Origin: Closterium sp. NIES-65
Taxonomy: Eukaryota; Streptophyta; Zygnematophyceae; Desmidiales; Closteriaceae
Reading direction: 5' to 3'
DNA: 64,000 nucleotides
Assembly: GCA_948144175.1 (NCBI GenBank)
Contig: CANXME010002104.1
Span: forward strand, 243,501-307,500
The translations under genes were made by a program, and so were the position numbers. The notes below the pieces were generated by a model. It did not search any database, was not told the DNA's origin, and saw only the letters and a program-made list of their open reading frames with translations. How positions within the stretch are numbered: position 1 is the stretch's first letter; the number at the start of each line of letters is the position of its first letter. Below, piece after piece: positions 31,998 through 43,277 of this stretch.

Positions 31998-34900
31998 TCA
32001 TTTGAGAGCAAGCACGAGTGCAGCAAGAAGAGCCAGTAGCACCCCCAGTACAGCCAACAACAGCGAAACAGCCCTGCCTGCTGAACCCTTCTCTCCCACC
32101 CCTGCCTTCAAGGCAATCATATCACTGCTGCCAGAGTCGCCAGGGCGGGTGCTGCTGTGTGGCTTGGCAGGTGCGGTTCCGGGGGGGAGCCACACAGCAG
32201 CACGTGCACCACTGCCCTCCATGCCACTCTGCTCCTCCTCTCCCTCCACCTGCCCCTCCCATTCCACCCCAACGCCCTGCTCCCTCACTGCCTCGTCTGC
32301 CACTGCCGCCATCCCACATAGCTCGCTACATCGCTCCTCTGCTGCCTGTGGGAGGGAGCAAGGCAGAAGGAATGCAGAGATGGGAAAGATGGGTGAAGTG
32401 AGGCAAGCGGGAAGCCGAAAGAATCACAGGAATGAAAAGGAGGGGAGGGGATATTAAGCACCACCACTGCAGTGCAGCACACAGCAGTCATCCTGGACCA
32501 TCAGCCTTCTCCTCCTAAGAGCCCATTCACCCCATTGCACTGCTCTACCCCCCTCTCCTTCCCTCGCCTCCACTCCTCCCTCATGCGCACATGTGTCCTT
32601 CCGCCCCCCCCTCTGTCCCTTTCTCTCATCTCACCTCCACCCCTTCCCCCGATTCACAGTAGTCGGCCAGAAGCAAGCCCCCTTCCCCTTCCGCTTCCTC
32701 CTCCCCCTCACTTTCCCCCTGCCTCCCCCCTCCCCCAGCCACAGAGCAGCGCAGCAGCACCCGCCGGGGGAGGTGCCATCTGGTGAAGGGCGTCCTGTGC
32801 AGCTTGCCATTCAGCAATGGTCTCTCTGTCAACCCCCCCTCCTCCTCCACCTTCTCCACCTCCTCCTCCCCTAATTTCCTCGCCTTCCCATTATACTCTC
32901 CATCTGCCTCTCTTCCCTCCCCCCTTTTCTCCCCGTTCCCCCGGCCCTCCCCCTGCGCTGCCTGCTCCTCCTCCCCATCCTGCACCAGATCTAGTCTGCT
33001 CACCACACTGCGCACAGCATCGACCTGGAAGATATGTGAAAGGGCAGGGTGGGGTGGAAGAAAGAGAGGTAGAGAGAGTGCACTGAGGCACTCCTCCTCC
33101 TCCTGCACTAGGTCTAGCCTGCTCCACATCGACCTGAAATGCAAGAAGAGGGGGGGGGCGTGGGCGAAGGTAGTGAGACAGAGGGTAGTGAGACAGAGGG
33201 TAGTGAGACAGAGGGTAGTGAGACAGGGTAGTGAGACAGAGGATAGTGAGACAGAGGGTTGTGAGACATACGCTGCACCGCCCGCTCATACGCTGCACCG
33301 CCAGCTCATACGCTGCACCGCCAGCTCATACGCTGCACCGCCCGCTCATACGCTGCACCGCCCGCTCATACGCTGCACCGCCCGCTCATACGCTGCACCG
33401 CCCGCTCATACGCTGGGCAGTGAGACGGCTTTTAAGGTGGCTTGAAGGGGGATGGTGAGCGTGAGGCAGCAACGCACCTTGAGGCCGTACAGCACTGGGG
33501 AGAAGGGGTCTTGGGGCATGGCGAGTCGACTTGTGAGGCGGCTAGAAAAGAAGGCAGTGAGGAGACGCACCTTGAGATCGTGCAGCAGTCGGGAGAAGGG
33601 GTCTCGGGGCATGGCGAGGCAGAGCGCCAACACACCGCCTGACAGCGCCACCATGCCATGCACGTGCCCGTCCTTGGCATCTGCAGTGGTGGGAGAGGGC
33701 GTGGGAGATGAGAGCAGTGGGAGAAGGGAAAAAAAGCGCCAACACACTCCCTGACAGCGCCACCATGCCATGCACATGCCCATCCTTGGCGCCTGCAGCG
33801 GTGGGAGAGGGAAGACGAAGGAATGGCAGACACGGCTCAGCTTGAGAAGGGCATGGCGAGGCAGAGCGCCAGCACACTCCCTAACAGCGGCACCATGCCA
33901 TGCACGTGACTAACCATGGCAAGGGGTCTCGGCGCATGGCAAGGCACATCGGTCCCTGACGTCTGCAGTGGCAGGGTGTGGTGGCGTGGGAGGGAGGAGG
34001 ATTGCCATGTGATGGGTATGGGTACAGATGCATGCATGATGGGGTATGATGTTAGGGGGCTGATGGGGTGTGATGGCATCACTCTTACATAGGATCTTGG
34101 ATATGAAAGGAAGGAACCTACCGTCCTGAAGAGGAACGTTCCAGGAAGGTGGGAGAGCCCAGTCCACACGCACATGACTGCCTCCCTCCGATGCCGCCTC
34201 CTCTCCTCCCTTCCCCCCTCCCCCTTTTCCCCCTCTCCCTCCCCCCTTCTTCCCCCCCTTGGCCCCCTTTCCTCCGCCACCCTTCCCTGCCTTCCCCGCC
34301 CCTCCTTTTGTGTTGCTCTCTCCCCCAACAACGTCCCCCCCTTCCACCTGAGTGGGGCAGACGTGTGGAGATGAAGGGGCGGGGAGGGGGCAACATGAGG
34401 AAGGGGAACAAAAAAAGGAGGCTGAGGAGGCGTAATGGAGGGGCGAGAGTGAGGGAAGTTCACAAGGGCGAGGGAATGTGTATATGCATACTATCCCATC
34501 ATGTGGGTTGCAGAGACCATCCCATGCTTGAGGCGGAGATCATACATCCCATGCTTGAGGCGGAGATCATACATCCCATGCTAATGCCTTCAACCGAATG
34601 CCACGTTTGAAGTCAACCAATGGATTCTTTCAGTTGAGGACAATACCCCTTGTGCAAGATAGTAATTCTCATGCCATGCACCCACCATCATGCCATGCAC
34701 CCACCATCATGCCATGCACCCACCATCATGCCATCAAGGAACGCCATGCCTCCATCCATCTGCCGGGCTATCTGCTTGAATGCAATCGCTGCTGCTGCTC
34801 GCACAGAGGCAGGCGAGAGGGTGGGAGGCGGAGGAGGAGGAGAGAGAGGAGCGGAGGAAGAGGAGGAGGGTGGGGGGAGTGATGGGGAGGAGATGACCGG

Positions 34901-37464
34901 AACTCTGGAGGAATGGGGATTTGGAAAGTAGGAGGGGAGGGAGGGGAGAGGAGAAGGTGTGAGAAGCAGCGCAGATCGGAGAGGTGGGTGATTGTAAGAA
35001 CGCATGGGTCTATCAAGTGAGATGATTGCAACATCGTCCAAGGGGTAAGTGAAAAGAGAAAAGGTGGAAGGGAGGGTCAGGAGAGGGAGAGGCGTACTGA
35101 GCACGGAGGGAGAGTATTGAGGAGACGAGGATTGGTGAAGGGATGGAAGCGAGCTTGAAGTCGCATGGTGACATGGCAGCTGACGTGGCAGGTGATGACG
35201 TGGCAACAGATCGTGCTGAGAACCTGAGGAAACGTGAGGAGGTGACAAGGAGAGGGATTTGAAACGTGTGTTAAAGGGGGAAGGAGAGGACTGAGGAGAC
35301 CTGAAGAATGGGGCATGTAAAATGGCAAGCCGTAAGGGATGACACGGCATGGCCTGGGACTATTATAAAGGCATCTGACCGGCGGGAGAAGGAGGAGATT
35401 TGCAGCAGAATGAGGTCGGTGGGGAGAGGGGGCAGCAGGGAGGTAAGCAAGGCGGGCGGAGAGAGTGAGGAGATGTGCAGCAGGATGAGGCACGGCATGG
35501 TAAGGCATGGCAAGGGCATCTGACCGGCGGGAGAAGGAGGAGATGTGCAGCAGAATGAGGTCGGTGGGGGGAGGAGGCAGCAGGGCGGCGAGTGAGGCGG
35601 GAGGAGAGAGTGAGGCTGCAAGCGAACGCAGGGCCTGGTGAGGAGAAGGGGGTGGAGAGGGGTGGAGATGGGTGGAGAGGAGAGGGATACAGAGGGATGA
35701 AGGAAGTGAGGTGAGACAAGAAGGAATTACAAATGGGAAAGCTGTACAACCGGGCTGAATGGCTTCCCGCACGCCAGCCAGCCAGCAAGCACGTGGCATG
35801 CATGAGACATGCATGAGGCATGCATGAGGCATGCATGAGGCATGCATGAGGCATGCATGAGGCACGAGAAGACATGGTAATGGATGGCATGGCATAGCAC
35901 AGCGACTGATTCACTTCTGAACGTCAAAGGAGCGCTCTGCCATGCAGTTCGCGAGGAGGGCACCCGTACCTGCAGCAAGGAGGGTGTGGCGTTGCTATAG
36001 GCGGCATCGGAGCAGAAGGCGTACACCCCCAACACGCCCATGCCTCCCAGCAACAGCCGTGACACCTGTTGCAGAGGGGGATGAGGAGGGGGGGAGATAG
36101 CTTACACAGGGTGAGGGGAGCAAGGCGTTGCAGGCGACACACGAAGGCGCACACCCCCAGCACGCCCATGCCTCCCAGCAACAGCCGTGACACCTGCAGC
36201 AGGAGAGATGGGAGGGAGGAAATCGGTGATGCAGGCAGGGCGAGGGGAGTGCAGGCAGGGCGAGGGGAGTGCAGGCAGGGCGAGGGGAGTGCAGGCGGCA
36301 CATGTGTGCTGTCATGCATGCATGTGGATGACGGTCGTGCAGCCCAGATGCGCCTGCCGTCTGCACGTGCCAGACGCAGGCGCGGCCGTACCTGCAGTGC
36401 AGCAGGGTGAACAGGGGAGGACGGACGGAGCCCGTGGAGTGAAGCAGACGACACGACCCATTTATGCACATGGCAGGGAAGGGACTGCCCTGGCAGCGCA
36501 TGCGAGGGAATGCATGGCAGCTAGGAGGAGCAGGAGATGGGAGTTGAGACAGGGAGGGTCAAGGATGGAGAAAGCGAGGCATGGCGAGCGGAGGGGGGAC
36601 CGAGGAGAGAATAATCGACGGGGAGAGGCGGAAAGATGATGATCACAGGCACAAAGTGGGGGCGCTTCACTTGAAGGGTAAGTTTTCTGCCTCGGAAAGA
36701 CTTAGGACACGTGGTAACCAGCTCACGTGGTAACCAGCTCACGTGGTAACCAGCTCACATGGTAACCAGCTCACGTGGTAACCAGCTCACATGGTAACCA
36801 GCTCACGTGGTAACCAGCTCACATGGTAACCAGCTCACATGGTAACCAGCTCACATGGTAACCAGCTCACGTGGTAACCAGCTCACCTGCAGCGCGTGTT
36901 CCGCCACCCAGTCGCCGTCCACATGCCGCCACTCCCTCGCATCCGATCCGCTCCTCTCTCTGCTGCCCGCAACTGGCGCCGCCGCTCCTGGCGCTTCGGG
37001 CGTCGGCACGAGCGCGAAGAGGATTTCGCGGGAGGCGCCGGATGCGGCGGCGGCGGAAGAGGAGGAGTAGGAGGAGGACGATTGAGAAGCGATGCTGGAG
37101 CGGCCGATGAGCAGACCCAGCTGGTGGGCGGAGGGAGACATGGGAATGGAAGAACAGTACGAAGAAATAACGTCAGATCGATTCCATTTGGGACGCATTA
37201 AGGAGCAAACGGGGCTCTCACTGCCAGTAGTGCGCTCCCCAATGTAAACTCCGTGCAGTTTGACGTTGCCTCAACGAGCATAGCATCCGGAATCCGTCGC
37301 AGTGCGAATGCCTACATCTCGCCGGACCGTCCGTCACCTACCGTGCCTACATCGCTATGACCTCCTGCCGCGTCGCGTCGTACCTCCCATGTCGCCTTCT
37401 CGCGGAAGAGCTTGTCCACGTGGCGCTGGATCGCCGCCTCGTCCGCCACCACCGCGCGCCCCAT
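31998..37464 (-). CDS. ODR4: ODR4-like membrane protein
   Basis: ODR-4 proteins are ER membrane proteins; in C. elegans ODR-4 helps traffic receptors to cilia, and the plant role is unclear. Recognised minus-strand exons: 37464-37384 (MGRAVVADEAAIQRHVDKLF), 37120-36887 (LGLLIGRSS, FALVPTPE, DGDWVAEHALQ) and 36065-35970 (VSRLLLGGMGVLGVYAF). Then comes an exon ending near 35560 that starts at 35634 (LILLHISSFSRRSDA), one near 35180-35110 (SPCDFKLASIPSP) and one near 34830-34740 (AFKQIARQMDGGMAFLDG). Next are 33680-33571 (AKDGHVHGMVALSGGVLALC), one from 33024 (VDAVRSVVSRLDLVQD through HLPRRVLL and LLADY), and 32345-31998 (AAEERCSELCGM, C-terminal membrane segment SLLLAVLGVLLALLAALVLA, stop). The order matches the ODR4 family end to end. 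The first three and last three junctions are good; the middle exons are approximate because echoes blur the boundaries. Confidence 0.75.
33095..33134 (-). repeat. ODR4 exon echo (VDAVRS exon, 5' part)
   Basis: Just upstream (in gene direction) of the exon starting at 33024 is a copy with its own CAG acceptor and the related sequence GTCGATGTGGAGCAG followed by CTAGACCTAGTGCAGGAG. It is shorter and lacks part of the exon. Confidence 0.65.
33180..33415. repeat. Two adjacent minisatellites in an ODR4 intron
   Basis: 33180-33265: about five units of a 16-bp repeat GTAGTGAGACAGAGGG, one shortened. 33276-33415: seven units of the 20-bp repeat CGCTCATACGCTGCACCGCC with C/A variation. Both lie in the intron between the 33680-33571 exon and the exon starting at 33024. 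Confidence 0.85.
33476..33950 (-). repeat. ODR4 exon echoes around the AKDGHVHG exon
   Basis: The true exon is 33571-33680. A copy of its 3' part with donor lies at about 33476-33530. Copies of its 5' part, preceded by an acceptor, lie at about 33750-33797 and, more decayed, 33840-33970 (sharing CATGCCATGCACGTG and CTGCAG(T/C)GG). The coding remnants read DPFSPVLYGLKV, GHVHGMVALSGSVLALF and HVHGMVPLLGSVLALC. Confidence 0.75.
34675..34740 (-). repeat. Donor-containing 19-bp repeat in ODR4
   Basis: Three copies of CATGCCATGCACCCACCAT on the plus strand. In gene direction each reads ATGATGGTGGGTGCATGG, so each unit carries a GTGGGT splice donor candidate directly after the exon coding FLDGMM. 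Confidence 0.7.
35371..35634 (-). repeat. Repeated ODR4 exon segment (LLHISSFSRRSDA), three copies
   Basis: The sequence coding (L/H)LLHISS/LLQISS FSRRSDA occurs at about 35525-35580, 35470-35500 (partial) and 35371-35430. The intervening sequence is similar (PPAL, TSLLPPLPTDL). The most complete copy has an acceptor at 35635-35636. Which copy is used in mRNA cannot be decided by eye. Confidence 0.65.
36140..36410 (-). repeat. ODR4 exon-3 echoes
   Basis: 36142-36193 repeats the 5' part of exon 3 (VSRLLLGGMGVLGV) with its acceptor, upstream of the true exon at 36065-35970. Near 36385-36405 the end of the exon with its donor (TGCAG then GTACGG) recurs. A 20-bp repeat (GCAGGCAGGGCGAGGGGAGT, three copies) lies between them at 36232-36297. 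Confidence 0.7.
36708..36886 (-). repeat. 16-bp minisatellite whose unit is the ODR4 exon-2 splice donor
   Basis: About eleven units of GTGGTAACCAGCTCAC (G/A variation at one site) directly follow exon 2 in gene direction. On the coding strand each unit reads GTGAGCTGGTTACCAC, and the first unit is the actual donor after codon CAG at 36887. The donor sequence is thus present in about eleven tandem copies. Confidence 0.9.
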
Positions 37465-38088
37465 CGCGACCGCGCCTTACCGTTGCGCGGCTAACGCGCT
37501 ATTGCGCCTTACTGTGGCGCGGCTAATCTTCACTTGATAGAGACCTAAGAACTGACTCGGGAGTAAGGCATTCGATATCTAGATATGATGCTGTGATTTG
37601 TATGCGCGCAAAAACCAACTTGGGACGCGGGCTGGAAATTCCGGATTCAAGGGTCACCTAATCCAGCCCAACCCACCCCAACTCAACCCAAACTACCTAA
37701 ACCCAACCCAACCTCCCAGCACTTATTTCATTTCCACCCGTCGTCCATTTCGATTTGCGTGCTACCGTACTGCACCTTGGCAGTATACAGCTCACTCAGA
37801 TCACAAACATTCGATTCGAAGCCACACTCGCCATCGCCCAAACCCAGCTGCACTTCAATCTACCGCCACAGGCGCAGATCGCGGACGTGATGGCGACAAC
37901 GCAGATGCTTCTTCGATTGTAGGCCGACTCGCAGCATTTACCCGAATCGTCGCTGGATTGCTTTCCCAGTACTAGCTCGTCTAGTAACCCGATTTCGTGG
38001 GTGCCTTAGCTGATCGCAAGCTTACTATCTCTCCGGTTTGTGATCGCCCGCGATCATTTGTTCCGCCTTCCGTTCCACGCAATTCAAG
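37465..38088. other. Divergent promoter region
   Basis: About 620 bp between the ODR4 start (minus) and the start of the 38-kb gene (plus). It holds a run of CCCAACCCA-type sequence at 37665-37720 that is not telomeric. No coding feature seen. Confidence 0.5.
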
Positions 38089-41000
38089 ATGATCTCAAGT
38101 TTCAAATCCGCAATCACTAGCTTTCCTCGCGCTCCACCGCTCTCCGCTCGCGACGCGCCGCGTCGTCCGCTCCGTCAGCCCATTCCGCGGTAAGCCGTCA
38201 GCCCATTCCGTTCACCACTATCGCCCAGCATCCGCGCGTGTTTTTTGAGTGGGGAGGGGGGAGGGAGAGATTGCATGGAAGGAGAATGAGAGGAGGAAAG
38301 GCGTCTTCGTCACGTGCTGCAAGCGCCGTAGTTGCTGGGTTTCCTGCCGCTGCCACCACTAGTGCTGCTGCTGGGTATGGTGTGAGCGTGGGTGGGTGAG
38401 AGTGGGTCGGCGGGTGGGAAGGAGAGAACGCAAGGGTAGAAACTGGAGGGAGTGAGAGGGAAAAGGGGGGAATGAGAGGGCAATAGGAGGAACGAGGGGA
38501 AAATAGGAACGACCGGGGTGAAACAGAGATGAGAGGAGAGAGAAGGGAGAGTGTACGCCCCCATAAGACCCCTCCTTTCTCCCCAGTGACCATGTTCTTC
38601 CAGGTATCCCTTCCCGCTCTGCCATTGTCTTTAGAAAAAAAAAAACTTATATCTGTGAAAATATTCTCCCCCTTCCCTTTTACGCCCCCCTCCGCGCACC
38701 CCCTGCCAACAGTATTGCCATCACCGCACGCCTTCCCTGCAGACGGTCTGCTCTGCAGCTTTGCTGACGTGGCCGCCAGGCTCGAGAGGCATGTGGGGAG
38801 GGGACGGGAGGTAGGTGGGATGGGGGTTGGTGGGGGAGGGTGGTTGTGCCAAGCTCACCTGCTCCTACTTCATACCACCCTCTCCCTCCCACCCACCTCC
38901 CTTGGTTCCACCTCCACCACCCCCACCGCCCTTCCCCACTCCGAACCTATCCGCCCTCTGCGCTCCATGTGCCACCACTGCCACTGCTCCACTTGCTCCC
39001 CGGCCTGCGTTGCTGCCACTCCAACCCGTCTGCCCCGTGCACTGCACTGTGTGCTCACCTGGCGCCCGCGCCCACCTCGCGTCGCCCTCCGTCCTCCACT
39101 GCTCTGCCGTGCAGCATGCACTCCTCCTGCCGTGCAGCAATGCACTCCCTCCTGCCGTGCAGCAATGCACTCCCTCCTGCCGTGCAGCAATGCACTCCCT
39201 CCTGCCGTGCAGCAATGCACTCCCTCCTGCCGTGCAGCAATGCACTCCCTCCTGCCGTGCAGCAATGCACTCCCTCCTGCCGTGCAGCAATGCACTCCCT
39301 CCTGCCGTGCAGCAATGCACTCCCTCCTGCCGTGCAGCAATGCACTCCCTCCTGCCGTGCAGCAATGCACTCCCTCCTGCCGTGCAGCAATGCACTCCCT
39401 CCTGCCGTGCAGCAATGCACTCCCTCCTGCCGTGCAGCAATGCACTCCCTCCTGCCGTGCAGCAATGCACTCCCTCCTGCCGTGCAGCAATGCACTCCCT
39501 CCTGCCGTGCAGCAATGCACTCCCTCCTGCCGTGCAGCAATGCACTCCCTCCTGCCGTGCAGCAATGCACTCCCTCCTGCCGTGCAGCAATGCACTCCCT
39601 CCTGCCGTGCAGCAATGCACTCCCTCCTGCCGTGCAGCAATGCACTCCCTCCTGCCGTGCAGCAATGCACTCCCTCCTGCCGTGCAGCAATGCACTCCCT
39701 CCTGCCGTGCAGCAATGCACTCCCTCCTGCCGTGCAGCAATGCACTCCCTCCTGCCGTGCAGCAATGCACTCCCTCCTGCCGTGCAGCAATGCACTCCCT
39801 CCTGCCGTGCAGCAATGCACTCCCTCCTGCCGTGCAGCAATGCACTCCCTCCTGCCGTGCAGCAATGCACTCCCTCCTGCCGTGCAGCAATGCACTCCCT
39901 CCTGCCGTGCAGCAATGCACTCCCTCCTGCCGTGCAGCAATGCACTCCCTCCTGCCGTGCAGCAATGCACTCCCTCCTGCCGTGCAGCAATGCACTCCCT
40001 CCTGCCGTGCAGCAATGCACTCCCTCCTGCCGTGCAGCAATGCACTCCCTCCTGCCGTGCAGCAATGCACTCCCTCCTGCCGTGCAGCAATGCACTCCCT
40101 CCTGCCGTGCAGCAATGCACTCCCTCCTGCCGTGCAGCAATGCACTCCCTCCTGCCGTGCAGCAATGCACTCCCTCCTGCCGTGCAGCAATGCACTCCCT
40201 CCTGCCGTGCAGCAATGCACTCCCTCCTGCCGTGCAGCAATGCACTCCCTCCTGCCGTGCAGCAATGCACTCCCTCCTGCCGTGCAGCAATGCACTCCCT
40301 CCTGCCGTGCAGCAATGCACTCCCTCCTGCCGTGCAGCAATGCACTCCCTCCTGCCGTGCAGCAATGCACTCCCTCCTGCCGTGCAGCAATGCACTCCCT
40401 CCTGCCGTGCAGCAATGCACTCCCTCCTGCCGTGCAGCAATGCACTCCCTCCTGCCGTGCAGCAATGCACTCCCTCCTGCCGTGCAGCAATGCACTCCCT
40501 CCTGCCGTGCAGCAATGCACTCCCTCCTGCCGTGCAGCAATGCACTCCCTCCTGCCGTGCAGCAATGCACTCCCTCCTGCCGTGCAGCAATGCACTCCCT
40601 CCTGCCGTGCAGCAATGCACTCCCTCCTGCCGTGCAGCAATGCACTCCCTCCTGCCGTGCAGCAATGCACTCCCTCCTGCCGTGCGCCTCGCCTCATCCT
40701 CCACTCCCCCACTCCTCCCCACTCTCTTCCTGCATCTGCATCAAACTCCCGACTTGCCATTCACACCATTCCTGCCTTCTTCCCCTCCACTTCCCCCTGT
40801 GTTCCCTACACTCTTCCTCCTTCGCACACCCTTCTCTTCGCGATCCACACCCCCAGCGAGTGCCAGCGTGGTGGAGCAGTATAGTGACGTGGCAGCGGTG
40901 CACATTACCCTGTGGGCACCAATGTGCCTTGGTAAAATCTGGGGATGAACTAAGTGGTGCGGGTCATGCCATGCGTAACGTAACGGCAGCTGCACCGCAG

Positions 41001-42377
41001 CATTGTGTGCCCTAGCTGGTCGCAGCATTGTGTGCCCTAGCTGGTCGCAGCATTGTGTGCCCTAGCTGGTCGCAGCATTGTGTGCCCTAGCTGGTCGCAG
41101 CATTGTGTGCCCTAGCTGGTCGCAGCATTGTGTGCCCTAGCTGGTCGCAGCATTGTGTGCCCTAGCTGGTCGCAGCATTGTGTGCCCTAGCTGGTCGCAG
41201 CATTGTGTGCCCTAGCTGGTCGCAGCATTGTGTGCCCTAGCTGGTCGCAGCATTGTGTGCCCTAGCTGGTCGCAGCATTGTGTGCCCTAGCTGGTCGCAG
41301 CATTGTGTGCCCTAGCTGGTCGCAGCATTGTGTGCCCTAGCTGGTCGCAGCATTGTGTGCCCTAGCTGGTCGCAGCTGCTGCATTGTCCTTGAGGCATGT
41401 GGCCACATGTGAATGGATTTGACATCTTTTGCACCTGATTGCCTCCAACTGCGCATGTGAATGCTGTGAGCATGTGAATGCTGTGAGCATGTGAATGCTA
41501 TATGCATGTGAATGCTATATGCATGTGAATGCTATATGCATGTGAATGCTATATGCATGTGAATGCTATATGCATGTGAATTCTATATGCATGAGAATGC
41601 TATATGCATGTGAATGCTATATGCATGTGAATCCTATATGCATGTGAATGCTGTGCGCATGTCAATGCTGTGCGCATGTCAATGTTGTGCGCATGTGAAT
41701 GCTGTGCGCATGTGAATGTTGTTCGTCTTCCGTGCCACGCACGCCATTCCATGACGCATGTATTCTCGATCACCACTCTGCAACGGTCATGTTCCAAGCC
41801 CCTTCTCTCCACACACCCCACTCCAATCTTTTCCAACCCTCTCCAACTCTCAGCCGTTCAGAGTGTTCCCACCGCGCAAGTCCAGGGAGCAAGGCGGAGG
41901 GGCACGTTTGATGCGGGGCTTGCGTGGCCCGCCAGGCACCATGCAGGTGGAGGGGCATGTGGGGCACATTTCCATCTCAGTAATTTCCTTAAGCACTTGT
42001 TTTCATCCATGCCCTCACGCCATCCCCCCCTGCAATTTTTGCGTCACCTCCCCCCCCACCCCTCGTACTTCTCCCGCAGTCCCTTCCATTATTTCACCCG
42101 CCTCCCATCTCTTTGTTTCCCCTGCCATGCTATTTCTCATGCCCATACCATCCCACTGCCCTTCCTCTCATCCCCCCTCATTCTTCTTTACCCTCCCTCA
42201 CTCAACACCATCCTCCCTCAAATTTTCACCATCCTCCCTCACACACCTTTATTTTTTCACTCACCCGTGATCTTGCTCACTCATCTTAATGGTCCCTCAC
42301 TCAACCCCATGCTCACATCGCAGGCCCACGAGGCAGATGAAGCTGCCAGGAAAGCAGCAAAGAAGCTTTCACAATGA
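38089..42377 (+). CDS. Unidentified gene with organelle-type presequence (partial model)
   Basis: I do not recognise this protein. Exons that join in phase: 38089-38189 (MISSFKSAITSFPRAPP..., basic, Ser/Arg/Pro-rich, like a mitochondrial or plastid presequence), a 17-bp exon 38587-38603, and 38743-38810 (DGLLCSFADVAARLERHVGR). Likely later exons: about 40857-40931 (VVEQYSDVAAVHITLWAPM), about 41854-41943 (basic, acceptor CTCTCAG), and 42325-42377 (AHEADEAARKAAKKLSQ then TGA). The frame between exons 3 and 6 is not resolved. The donor of exon 1 is flanked by a duplicate of CGTCAGCCCATTCCG (38173 and 38196). Introns carry three minisatellites that make huge spurious ORFs. Confidence 0.35.
39114..40685. 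repeat. 25-bp minisatellite, about 62 copies
   Basis: From 39138 to 40685 a 25-bp unit repeats about 62 times almost without change; a slightly different first copy starts at 39114. Each unit begins CAATGCACTCC and ends TCCTGCCGTGCAG, that is, a pyrimidine-rich stretch followed by CAG. Because 25 is not divisible by three and the unit lacks stops, all six frames are open for over 1.5 kb. The plus frames encode the same 25-residue cycle (MHSLLPCSNALPPAVQQC...). It lies in a probable intron. The near-perfect array suggests recent homogenisation. Confidence 0.97.
40996..41375. repeat. Second 25-bp minisatellite, 15 copies
   Basis: Fifteen identical units that each begin CGCAGCATTGTG and end CCTAGCTGGT, plus a partial CGCAG at the end. 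The period (25 bp) equals that of the preceding array but the sequence is different. Confidence 0.95.
41450..41715. repeat. 17-bp minisatellite
   Basis: About fifteen units of GCATGTGAATGCTATAT with TGTGA or TGTGC variants at the ends. Intronic in the unidentified gene. Confidence 0.9.
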
Positions 42378-43277
42378 AGAGGAACTAGGTCACAAGAGTT
42401 TGTGCTTATATGGCATGGTGCATATCAATCGTAGCTAACAACTTCACCATAGTTTACTCAGTGTTCACCCCCCCCTTTACTACCGTATGTGTCGTGCAGC
42501 TCAGCAGTTCAGCATCACACAAACTATCTCCTGCCCATTCAACGCTTGGGCTTCCACTCATCCGCAACCCAAAGCTCTCCGCAGAGCAGGTTTTCCCAGA
42601 ACGTTCACCACGCAGGCCTTTTGAGGTGCTGCTTGCTGTGCGCAGTCTAGGACAATTTGATGGTGTTTGGTAGTATTTGGGGTGAGAGTGATTTGAATAG
42701 ATATGATGGAAACAGAAATGGCATGCCAATCTGAGTGCTAATCTCATGGTTCCCATGTTCGCGAGTTCCCGTGAGTTTGCACGGGGAGCTGTGCTGTGTT
42801 GTGTTGCATTTCTGTGCATGATGTACTACCAGCAAGCTGAGAACGTGTATAAGCTTTCTCAATTATTGATGCTGCCCTAGGTTACATGCATTGCAGTGAC
42901 AGGATGGAATAGGTATAGAATACGTAGAACATCTGTGTAAAGGACACTTCGTGTTCAGATTGAAAGAAAATAATTTGATATTTCATGAACTAGAAGATGG
43001 ATGGCAGCAAGCAACTACCTTTCACTTACGTACGACCAGCTAATGCCTAGTTCTCTACAGAAGCATTCCTTCCTGCACTATGCAGTATAGCACCAAACCA
43101 AAGCCATATGCTTCTAAAAGTACAACCAGCGTATTTATTCTTCTTCGAGCCACCGTATTGGCTATCCGCATGACTCACTGCTGCACCAACCATCCTTCCT
43201 ACCCATGAATGTGTGTCAGTGCTTGAGAAATAAAGCCCCAGCCAGCCACCTAGTATGAAAGCAGCCCCGCCAGCTCC
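42378..43277. other. Intergenic region between convergent genes
   Basis: Holds the 3' ends of the 38-42 kb gene (plus) and the F-box/LRR gene (minus). No ORF here has recognisable features. Confidence 0.5.

Noticed and set aside
37665..37725. Telomere-like CCCAACCC/CCTAAACCC tract (also 51596-51645)
   Set aside because: Only one CCTAAACCC unit and no regular heptamer array; ordinary low-complexity sequence.
38529..41015. Very long ORFs (up to 828 codons, both strands) of cyclic MHSLLPCSNALPPAVQQ-type sequence
   Set aside because: They are produced by a stop-free 25-bp tandem repeat; all six frames are open and there is no unique coding sequence of matching length around it.
39114..41375. 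Possible CRISPR arrays
   Set aside because: Repeats are contiguous with no unique spacers, and the genome is eukaryotic.
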